Shown piece after piece: positions 55,657 to 64,000 of a DNA stretch of 64,000 bases. Made by a program: the position numbers and the translations under genes. Source of the DNA: Sporothrix humicola (taxonomy: Eukaryota > Ascomycota > Sordariomycetes > Ophiostomatales > Ophiostomataceae). The stretch is taken from positions 1-64,000 of the forward strand of contig WNYE01000076.1 in the NCBI GenBank assembly GCA_021396245.1, in the 5' to 3' direction. Position 1 is the first letter of the stretch. Every line of letters starts with the position of its first letter. The notes below the pieces were generated by a model. It worked only from the letters and a program-made list of their open reading frames with translations. It did no database searches and was not told the origin of the DNA.

Positions 55657-56274
55657 TCAGTGAGACCGACATCGTCTTGCATGATGCACATGAACAGGAT
55701 GCTAAAATGACTGTGAACCTAAACATCCTCTTTTTTATTTCACCAAACCGTCACATGCAGGAGGCTAAGTTTTAGGTAGGTGGAAAAAGGGCCGACAGTT
55801 GACAAGTGACGAAGTGGCGTTTTGTTTTGGCACTTTTAGCCTTTTAGGTGTGGATGACGCTGGCGTGGCAGAGTTTAGCGGGCTTTGGAGCGTGTTGGCG
55901 TCCCCGAGCCCTGAAAGTTCCTTGTTATTGCCGTTGGATTCGTGGTTGACAGGGGTCTTGGTGGCTTTTAGCGAATAGGCGGGCCCTGAAGGATGGCTTA
56001 GTGGATCTTGCGGTGCATGTCCGTTGGAGAAGAGGAGAAAGAGGAGAAAAAGAGAAGAAAAGAAGCAAATACAGAGTCAGTGCCAAGAATGCGCGTATTG
56101 TGGTGGATGCGGGCAACGCACACAAAGACAACAAGAGGAGAAGTGGAAGAAGAGAATGACAACAGACACGAGTAATGAAGCAAGAGAATCAAGAGAATAT
56201 GCCAAAAAGAATCAGATAAATGCTCGTTAAGTATCAAGAATATACAGAGTAAATAGCCTCCTTTGCACCACGGT

Positions 56275-57954
56275 TTACGCCTTCACTGACCACCGCAGGA
56301 GAGTCAGCGAGTGCCGGGGGAAGGTGTACTGCGCGCCGGCCGTCCAGGCGGACTCCACTCCATTGACGCGCTCAACACCGTCAAAATTTGTGGCCTTGAC
56401 ATCGACGTCACCGCCACCAACAGTGAAGACCTGCACCTCCTGTTTCTTGTCTGCACTGAAACCAGCCGGCAATGCCTTCTCCAAGTCCAGGTTGGCCGTG
56501 ACGTCCTGCTCGTCGTTGATGTTGACAACGGCCAGGTTCACAAAGCCAGCCGCCTCGTCGTAGGCACAGCTCACGTCCAGCCACGGCGTGGGTGTTGTCT
56601 TGCGGATCCAGTCGGGGAAGGTAGGGCCGTCGTAGGTGTTGGCCTTCAAGTGGACGCTCAGGGTCTTGCCGCGCATGTACTTGCTAAACAGGAGGAGAGG
56701 CCACCACAGCGTCTGTCTAATCAGACCAGGGCTGCCGTCACGACGCGTGCTCAACGGGCCAAGAACGTTCACGCTTTGGGCAATGTTGGCCATGCCAATG
56801 TGCTGGCTCTGGCGGATGAACACGTTGAGCCAGACGGCCACGCCGAGCGCATCCGACAGATTGTACGCCTGCTCGCCGCCCTGGTCGCCGGGCGCCTGCT
56901 GGTCGTCGTAGACGTTCCACTCGTCAAAGCAGATCTTGGGAGGGGCAGCGGGTGGTTTGTAGCCGTTGGGACGCCAGCCGCCGGTTGGGTTGTTGATGAG
57001 AGCGAGCTCGGAGAGGGAGGCCGTGATCTGGATGGCGCGTTCGGCCGCCAGCGGTGCCGTGACATTTTCCTTGAAGCTGAGCTGTGAGTGCACATTCAAA
57101 AAAAATAAGAATGGAAGAGGGAGGCGCACTCATGGGAATATGTGTAGAGGTGGATGGAGTGCATGTCAATCAGATCCACGCACTCCTGCAGAACGTAGCG
57201 GTCCCAGTCGTCGTAACCGTTCTTGCCGCAGAGGATGAGCTCGATGTTCGGGTCGGCCAGTTTGAGGGCTGGGGGTCAGCAGAGTAAACATGACAATTGA
57301 AAACAAAATAGAGTATCGTGTCGACTCACCTTTCGCCCATTGGAAGGCTCGTTTTGCGTAGTTCTCCTTGGTGTCCTCCTCCACCTGCCACGGGCCCCAG
57401 GTCTCGTTTCCAAGGGCCCAGTACTTGACATTGTACGGCTCCTCACGACCGTTGGCTCTCCGCAGATTCGCGTAATACGTATTCCGCGTCGAGTTGCAGT
57501 ACTCGACCCAGTTCAGCGCCTCGTCAAGTGTGCCCGTGCCCATGTTGAGCGCCAGATACGGCTCGGTGCCTACAATCTCACAGAACTTCATGAACTCGTC
57601 TGTGCCAAAGTGGTTCGACTCTTCGGCCTTCCACGCCGGATCCCACCGCCGCGGACGCTTCTCTTTGGGACCGACGCCGTCTTCCCAATGGTATGTGGCC
57701 ACAAAGTTGCCGCCCGGGTAGCGGATCACGGGAATCTGCAGCTCTTTGAACGCCTCGATCACGTCTGTGCGGAATCCGTTGCTGTCGATGGCGCCGTTCT
57801 TGTTGTCCGGGTCGTAAACACCGCCGTAAATACAGCGGCCCATGTGCTCGAGGAAGCCACCGTACATCAGCGGGTTGATGTCGGACACAACGCGCTCGAG
57901 CGAGACGTTGATGGAGGGCGTCTCCCCGTCGGGGATTTTCGTAAATGTCGTCAT
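56275..57954 (-). CDS. GH51 alpha-L-arabinofuranosidase, intracellular type
   Basis: Three exons (57954-57330, 57268-57130, 57076-56275) give 521 residues, the usual length for the bacterial-like GH51 type. Introns are 61 and 53 nt. The second acceptor is the CTCAG at 57081-57077, not the earlier ACAG, because only this keeps HLYTYSHD-FKENVTAPLAAERAI in frame. The barrel contains FLEHMGRCIYGGVYDP, RYPGGNFVATYHWEDG, the acid/base E184 in ALGNETWGPW and the nucleophile E307 in ICFDEWNVY. A beta-sandwich follows. There is no signal peptide, so it should act on imported arabino-oligosaccharides in the cytosol. Neighbours (Zn2Cys6 regulator, sugar transporter, transaldolase) support a pentose-use role. 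Confidence 0.93.
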
Positions 57955-58477
57955 GATGATCGCAGGCTGCGTAGCAGGCAGATAGGAAGACCAAAAGACA
58001 AGAAGGCAGGAAGACAGAAATGAAGCAAAAGATGAATGTTGATGGGGGCAGATGCTGAGGGAAAGTGGAAGAAGCTGGCTAGACGCAAAGATTTGAGTTT
58101 AGGTAGATTCAATACGGCATAAAACTGACAGACAACAGGTGAGCGAGATTCCAGGCAAACGGCACACGATTGTCAAAATACATTGTTAACACTCTTATCT
58201 ATCAACAAACCGGCCCATCCGTAAACAGAGCTCCCCGACAGCTTCCCGACCGCCCGCGTCGACTGGCCGTCGCGAATACTACGTCGCACGTTTTGTGTCC
58301 GTTTTGGGATAGCTGTGGCCGTGATGTAAGTGGTTTGAATCTGGACAAAAGTCTGGGCGTGGGAAAGCTGTCGGGGAGCATCGGTGCCGACACAAATGAG
58401 GGTCCTGCCGTTGTAGGCCGCTGTAGTGCATGCGGGCGCCTTCCCAATGCGTGAACAGACGTGAGCGGCGTGCGTTT

Positions 58478-58494
58478 CCCCAGTCTTTCCCCAG
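58478..58494. promoter_or_regulatory. Paired CreA-type sites upstream of GH51
   Basis: CCCCAG occurs at 58478-58483 and 58489-58494, which is CTGGGG on the gene's strand and fits SYGGRG. Two sites 11 bp apart are a common arrangement for the carbon catabolite repressor. They lie about 530 bp upstream of the GH51 start. Confidence 0.45.
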
Positions 58495-58521
58495 TATTTG
58501 TCCCCATTCTACGACAGTCGC

Positions 58522-58786
58522 TACCAAAAGTCTTGTCCCACCGCCTTTTCTGAGCTAGTTTGTATGAAGTCTAGCGTCAAAGTACCAAAAAAGACTTGAG
58601 CACTGTATTTATACAGTGACTTACTCACTGTAGCTTAGCGGTATGTCCACTAAAGGTGTCGCTGGGGAAAATTTTCTCCAGGCGATATAGTCGCTAAGCT
58701 CCAGCGTATAAATACAGTGGGAACAGATCTATTGGCACTGGATTTTGCCTGACATATGTGAAAGCGGTGGGACAAGACTTTTGGTA
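58522..58786. mobile_element. MITE-like inverted-repeat element with TA target duplication
   Basis: A 261-bp element (58524-58784) is bounded by perfect 21-bp inverted repeats (58524-58544 and 58764-58784, starting CCAAAAGTCTTGTCCCAC) and flanked on both sides by TA (58522-58523 and 58785-58786). Internal parts are also inverted: CACTGTATTTATAC at 58601-58614 pairs with 58706-58719, GCTTAGCG at 58633-58640 pairs with 58692-58699, and the centre is the near-palindrome CTGGGGAAAATTTTCTCCAG at 58662-58681. It encodes no protein. TA duplication and end structure fit a non-autonomous element of the Tc1/mariner (pogo/Fot1) group. Confidence 0.8.
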
Positions 58787-60123
58787 GGGACCTCCGTACC
58801 CGTCGACAAGCTCCAGTATTTAACTCCGGACGAGCCCATTTCTTTTGCTGTTGTCGTCCCTTTCGACTCCTCTTTGCACGTATTTTGATTTTCTCCAACA
58901 AACCCTCCGTTCTCGAGTTCCCACGACGTACGACGAAGAACAAGTGCATCTCCATCGCTCTTTCCCTGTAACCACTCTGCGGGGTGCGTCGGCCCTTCCC
59001 CAACATGGCTCCAGTTGGGGGATAGGCCCACTGGCCTACAGTGGATTCCAGGCTGTGTCCACTGGAGTAACTAAGTACACATCAGTGGCGATGGCTTTCT
59101 GGCTTCACAACTTAAGCAGCCCATGACATCCCATCGGGGAACGTCGGTGCTCGGGGCTGCTTCCGTTTACCAGTCGACACCACCAAAACTCCACCATTCT
59201 CCTGCCCAGTTTCCTTAGCTCCTGCCAAACAGCGAACCTCTAGCCAATTCAGGGAAGGCCCTCCTTACAAGCAAAGTTTTTTGTCAACTTTGGTGGCCCT
59301 TTCTTTCGTTTTTCCTCTTTTCATTCGGCCGTTTCCACCAATTCGTGCCTTGTGGGTTGCTGGTTGTATCCTGAATTTCACATCTTGCACATCTCCACGA
59401 CCGCCAGCTTGACTTCCCCGCAACAAAAAGGATGCGCCATTCCCCGGCCGTCAGCATCCCCAGAAAAGAGGAAAGTGAGAAAAAGGGTGAAAAAGGAAGG
59501 GAAAAAAGGAGAAGAAAAAGACCACGAGAGGATTGCAAAGAGGAAGAGGGGCTGTCACGCGTGAATGTCTTTCTGGGGCCATTTCAATGAGTCCTTACAT
59601 CGGGGGTGGATCTCTGCAATCCTTCGTCTAGACCACTGATGCAGTCTTTTGCAGACATTCGACGCACTCTCTTCATTTCCCCCATTTCTCCTCCTCTCCT
59701 AACCCACGGGGAACATCGGTTGAACCCGAGGCTCTGGATGCCCTGGCTTTTGTGTTTTGTTCTGCTTTTTCGTTTCTCGTCACTTTTACGCGGCTCAACT
59801 TGTTTCGTCTCACTTTCCTGTTTTGCCCGTTGTCGGGTTCCATTTTGACGCCTTTCACCTCAACTCCGACTCTCGAATTACCGACAATTCATGACACTCG
59901 CGCCTAGCCGCACCCATTGGACCTACTCAGAACCACGTTCCTCGTCAATGTTGATCACTTGACGTCTCCGGCCCGCCCCAATTTGCAAATCTATATCTAG
60001 AAGCCAGAACCCGGATTCATTTTCGTGAGATTCTTTGTCTCTGCATCGATCAACACATCATCAGACCTTCGAGTCTCAACCCCCGACAAACTCTCGACAA
60101 CAGCCACCCCAACATCAGCCACC
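58787..60123. other. Long promoter/leader region of the sugar transporter
   Basis: No gene is visible in this 1.34-kb region. It is pyrimidine rich in its last part, and the final 110 bp form a typical fungal leader before the ATG at 60124. Confidence 0.45.
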
Positions 60124-61706
60124 ATGGCGATAAACCCCAAGTTCTACCAATGGCTCATTGGCTGCTTTGCGGCCGTGGGTTCATTCACTTTCGGCTATGA
60201 TCTGTATGTTGCCTTGCCCAGCCACAATGTCCCCAATGTCACCCTCCATCTTGCGTCGTACTAACACATGCTACCCATAGTGGTGTCATCGCCGAAATTC
60301 TGCCCGCTCTGCAGGGCGTCAACGGCTTCAACCCCGACAGCAATACCCAAGGTCTCATCACGTCTCTTCTCTCGGTTGGCGGTTTCTGCGGCGCTGTCTT
60401 TGCCAGTTGGCTGGCTGATGCCATTGGCCGCCGCGGCACGATCCTGGCTGCCACAGTCCTCTTCTGCTTTGGTGCTGCTCTCCAGGCCGGCAGCCAGAAC
60501 AACTCGTTCTTGATGGCCGGCCGTTTCTTCACCGGCGGAGGCATTGGCGTGTACTGCATGATCGTTCCCTTGTACCAGGCCGAGATTGCCCACCCGTCGG
60601 TCCGTGGCTACCTCACATCGCTCCAGCAAGTCGCGCTCGGTGTCGGTGGCTTGACTTCGTCGTGGATCGGCTACGGATGCTACATCCACCTCGACGGCCA
60701 GGTCCGCTTCCGTCTGCCGCTGGCTCTCCAGATTGTCCCCGCCGTTATCCTCGGCTGTTTTATTTACATGTTCCCCGAGTCGCCTCGCTGGCTCTGCCAG
60801 AAGGACCGCCACGAGGATGCGCTCAAGACGCTGGCCAAGCTCCACGCCCACGGCGACACGGCCGCGCCCATTGTCACGTCGCAAATGGACGAGATCCGCG
60901 AGCACATGGAGGCTGCTCGTACGGTTGGCAACCCGTGGAAGGAGCTTGTCGCCACGCCGGGCAACCGCCGCCGTCTGGCCCTCGGCATCATTATTCAGGC
61001 CGCCACGCAGCTGACCGGTGGCAGCGCCATCAGCTACTTCCTGCCGGAGATTTACGACCTGATGGGCTTCAGCACGTCGCGGTCGCTCCTGATTAATTCG
61101 ATTTCTAGTATCATTGCTCTGGTCGGCGAGATTGGCTGCATGTTGCTCGTCGACCGCCTTGGCCGTCGCTGGCCGCTGATCATCGGCTCGATTGTCATGT
61201 CCATCACCTTTATTATTGGCGCCATTCTCCTCGTCAAGTTCCCTGCCGACCAGGTTAACGACTCGGCCCACTGGGGCTTTACCGTGGTCACCTGGGTGTT
61301 CTCCTTCACGTATGCCTCGACCGCCGGCACCATCAGCTGGGTCTACCCCAGTGAGATCTTCTCCAACAGCTCGCGCTCCAAGGCGGTCGCCGTCACGACC
61401 ATGACCTCGTTTGCGTTCTCGACTTTCGTCAGCCAGGTCACGCCCATTGCCCTCGAGAACATTGGCTGGCGCTACTACATTCTGTACGTGGCCTGCAACT
61501 TGAGCAACGCCTTTACCTTTTGGGCCTTCTTCCCCGAGACCAAGGGCATCCCTCTGGAAGAGATGGACAACCTGTTCCAGGAGTCGCCCATTTTTGTGCC
61601 CACGAGCAAGTGGTCGCCGACCAACGAGAGCGGCCGCACCGAGCTGGACATGCGTGCCGAGAAGCAGGCGTATGCCAACCAGGAGAACGCCGACCACGTC
61701 AACTAG
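60124..61706 (+). CDS. MFS sugar transporter
   Basis: Exon 1 (60124-60203) and exon 2 (60281-61706), with a 77-nt GTATGT...CTAAC...ATAG intron, encode 501 residues. The protein has a very short N-terminus and the segment 1 motif FTFGYDLGVIAEIL. Other porter signatures are DAIGRRGT in the 2-3 loop, PESPRWLCQKDR, QLTGGSAISYFLPEIY, DRLGRRWP and PETKGIPLEEMD. The family fits fungal hexose/pentose:proton symporters. Being divergent from the GH51 gene (about 2.2 kb apart) suggests import of arabinose or related monosaccharides, which is inference. Confidence 0.92.
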
Positions 61707-61949
61707 GTGGGCTGAGAGTCGCCTGGAAGCTGGCGATGGCTGGTGTCTCGGTGTTGTCACTAAATTGTGTCAATATTGGTCACCGAAATACCTTGTACAT
61801 ACACAACAAACTGAGGATTGTCTACAGCGTGCAGCAATCCAAACCAAAACATAGAGGCCTCTGGCTTAGACTTAGTACATATAATGTTACTTTTAATAAC
61901 TAACAAAATATATTTAATACATTCCATCAACAAAGCACCATCTCGTCTG

Positions 61950-63022
61950 CTATTCCACATTTCTTCCCCAGTGTTCCCGCTTGTCGTCCTGGCCAAAGTC
62001 GTGCGTGTGACGCAGCGTCATGTGGTTCAGATCCTCGACGTACTGTGCGGCAATGGTTGTGCCGCTCATCTTTTGCAGCTCCTCGATCTTGTCCTTTGCC
62101 GACGGCGGGAACTTGATTTGCATCGGGCAGCGGTACCAGTCGGCAAAGTAGATGAGGTTGAGCATCACGCGCACCGTGTCTTCCGTCTTGTTGGGCATAC
62201 CGGCGTGCCACAGCCGCATGTCGCGGATAATGATACTGCCGCGTTTGAGCGAGGGCTGCACTGGCGGGACAACCTTGCGGCGTTCCGACAAGAGATGGGG
62301 GAAGATGCCGTTGACGCCGTTTTGATCCCTAAAATGGGTGATGTTGTGTGTGCCCAGCCAGACTTCCGTGCTGCCCATGAATGCGTCACAGTCCACAGGG
62401 ATGATGTTGACAGCCAGAGCAAAACAGGCTCTCGGGTGCTCGTAATGGACGTCGCTGTGGACTGGCTGACGAGACTCGCCCGGGAAGTTGGTGTTGGCCT
62501 TGTGGTAACGCAGCACCGGATTCGGGCCCATGGCCACGGCGCACACCTGAGCGGCAAACGGGTTGGCGTGTATCGACGGGTGGAGGTATTCTGGATCGGG
62601 GATCATGTGCTGCAGGATGTTCTGGGCCTTCTTGTCGTAGTTGAACTGTGTTCCGGGTATTTCGCGGAGGATTCTGGGCTGTTAGCAATGCTCAAATTTG
62701 AGGATGGAATAAATATCATAAAGACGTACTTGGCCTGCTTGATCATGGGCTCGTTGATGAGATCCAGTGCCTCGTCTTCAACTGCATCGTTTAAGACAAC
62801 AACGCCATCTGCGACAAGGGCGACGATGGCCTTCTCAATGTTCTGTTTGGACATCACCCCAGAGGCGCGCTCCTCGGCCGTGATCTCGACCTCGGTGACC
62901 GTTGGCACAGGTCCATCTTCAGGAGTCGCATCTGTACCGGGATATTTCTTGACTTCTGGTTTATCGACAGACTTGGTGACACTTTCTGCGGTGGAAGGAG
63001 AATCAGCACGTGCTGGAGCCAT
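61950..63022 (-). CDS. Phytanoyl-CoA dioxygenase (PhyH) family protein
   Basis: Exon 1 (63022-62730) and exon 2 (62673-61950), separated by a 56-nt GTACGT...CTAAC...CCCAG intron, give 338 residues. The Fe(II)/2-oxoglutarate centre is visible as QPVHSDVHYEHP (His-x-Asp) and the distal histidine in IIRDMRLWHAGMPN, with the following TVRVML arginine placed to bind 2-oxoglutarate. The acceptor 7 nt beyond the nearer CAG keeps QAKILREIPGTQFNYDKKAQ in frame. Such proteins hydroxylate small molecules; fungal members act in secondary metabolism or in lipid or alkaloid pathways. No biosynthetic backbone gene is nearby. The natural substrate is unknown. Confidence 0.87.
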
Positions 63023-63970
63023 GGTTGTGAACTGTGTGCTGTGATGGGGAGCGATGATTGTTGGCAAGGTAAGCCTATTCGATGTTCCAAGTCGAAATAT
63101 ATAAATTTCAAAGACTTGTAGAATTTTTGGAAGGAAAGGGATGTTTTCTGGAGTATTTGTCGAGGGCAGAAATTCAAAAGAGTGTGGGATGTTGTTCAAT
63201 CAGGGGTCGAGGCCGTTCCTTCCGTTTTGGGAAACTGGGACAGCTGTCTCCATTTCCATTCGCAGCATTGGATATGCGACATACTCAATACTACGTATCT
63301 CTCCAACACACCAACACAGCATAGAGATCACAAGATATCATAATCGCCAACTTTAAAAGCATCCGCGCGTATTGATTGCCGAACGATCTCTGATTGGAGT
63401 GCCTGGCCGGCCGGGGTACGGCACCGATCGCGCTGGTGCGAGTTTGGCGCATTTTGGTGCATTTTGACAGATGCTGCGCTAGTCCTAAACAGGCAATTTT
63501 AACAGTTGTAGGGGGTCGGGTGCCGACTAGCGACATCAACCCCCGCTAATTGTCATGATACGGATGCTCGACAAGGTGCCGATAAGAGGGGGTGAGAAGG
63601 CTGGGAAAGCATGCAATGGTCGATATGACATATCTGGTTAAAGTTTATTCAAATGTCGTGTCGCGTGGACGTTTCCTGCATCAACTCATGATCCCTGTCT
63701 GAATTACAGATAGGCCAGCTCCAATTGGTACTCGTTGCGTCGTGCTTGGACTGGACAGAATTGCACTAGCTAATCTCTAGATATGGATGAGTTATCTTGA
63801 GGTTGAGCGGGAGCTTATTATCACCAATAGACATAAGTGCATATGGTGACAACTGGATATATAACTGTCGCCCACATTCATTTTGAATCGAATCCGACGA
63901 TCGTCACAACACAACGCACATCAAGACAAACCCAACAAACCAACCGGCAACACCCGACTTTGCCAACAAT
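63023..63970. other. Divergent intergenic region
   Basis: The 948 bp between the PhyH gene and the gene leaving the window show no coding segment. The last 70 bp are rich in A and C, like a leader. Confidence 0.4.
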
Positions 63971-64000
63971 ATGGCCGATACTGTCGTTGACACGGCGGAC
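63971..64000 (+). CDS. 5' end of a gene leaving the window
   Basis: An ATG in good context (CAACAATATGGCC) after an A/C-rich leader opens a frame of ten codons (MADTVVDTAD) that reaches the window edge. Nothing can be said about its function. Confidence 0.5.
   Translation, partial: MADTVVDTAD

Larger units (their letters stand above)
54507..56274. other. Intergenic region with A+T-rich core and short repeats
   Basis: This 1.77-kb gap contains TAAAAGACC-type repeats at 54920-54953, a very A+T-rich core at 55150-55440 and an isolated coding-like segment at 55468-55656 listed separately. No complete gene was found. Confidence 0.5.

Noticed and set aside
60261..61760. A 499-codon minus-strand frame opposite the last sugar transporter
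   Set aside because: Antisense shadow of the transporter exon with no protein-like features.
61818..63044. A 408-codon plus-strand frame opposite the PhyH gene
   Set aside because: Antisense shadow; the minus strand shows the iron-binding HSD motif and proper introns.
1..64000. tRNA genes, CRISPR arrays or a biosynthetic backbone gene (PKS/NRPS)
   Set aside because: No cloverleaf with T-loop GTTCGA-type signal, no spaced direct repeats and no large synthase frame were seen on either strand.

Overview
The window is one end of a chromosome of a filamentous ascomycete fungus. It opens with a CCCTAA/TTAGGG telomere array. The genes carry short GT-AG introns (about 50-160 nt, one of 275 nt) with CTAAC/CTGAC branch sites. 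Four genes encode Zn2Cys6 regulators and the rest are typical fungal families. Gene content suggests a plant-associated Sordariomycete-like species; I cannot name the genus from the sequence. No tRNA, rRNA, CRISPR array or bacterial operon was seen.

Region 1 (1-5.9 kb) is a decaying subtelomere: a GH78 alpha-L-rhamnosidase cut off by the telomere, an intact anion/allantoate-type MFS permease, and two divergent Gfo/Idh/MocA oxidoreductase genes. Both oxidoreductases are broken by in-frame TAG codons, and one also by a 13-bp tandem duplication. Region 2 (7-16 kb) has a sugar transporter, a divergent gentisate 1,2-dioxygenase / fumarylacetoacetate-hydrolase pair (aromatic ring cleavage), a large Zn2Cys6 regulator and a GFA-family protein. 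Region 3 (16-24 kb) has a GH3 beta-glucosidase and an iron module: a siderophore transporter with two perfect ATCWGATAA sites in its promoter, divergent from a siderophore-esterase-like hydrolase.

Region 4 (24-35 kb) is a polysaccharide block: a DUF2264 protein, a GH7 endoglucanase-type enzyme divergent from a GH88 unsaturated uronyl hydrolase, a GH12 endoglucanase with a 3' frameshift, and a sugar transporter. Region 5 (36-47 kb) holds two Zn2Cys6 regulators (one with a 21-nt microexon), a lineage-specific coiled-coil protein, a probable unlisted small spliced gene, a metallophosphoesterase and another sugar transporter. Region 6 (47-64 kb) looks pentose oriented: an array of ten CTGYRCAG sites lies upstream of a transaldolase. 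It is followed by a bHLH factor, a Zn2Cys6 regulator, a GH51 arabinofuranosidase, a 261-bp TA-flanked inverted-repeat element, a sugar transporter, a PhyH dioxygenase and the first codons of a gene that leaves the window.

Together the genes read as a subtelomeric carbon-acquisition island. Secreted enzymes and intracellular glycosidases release cellulose, xyloglucan, arabinan and uronide sugars, at least four MFS porters import them, and local regulators sit among them. Aromatic-acid and siderophore modules are interleaved, and gene decay is concentrated toward the telomere.
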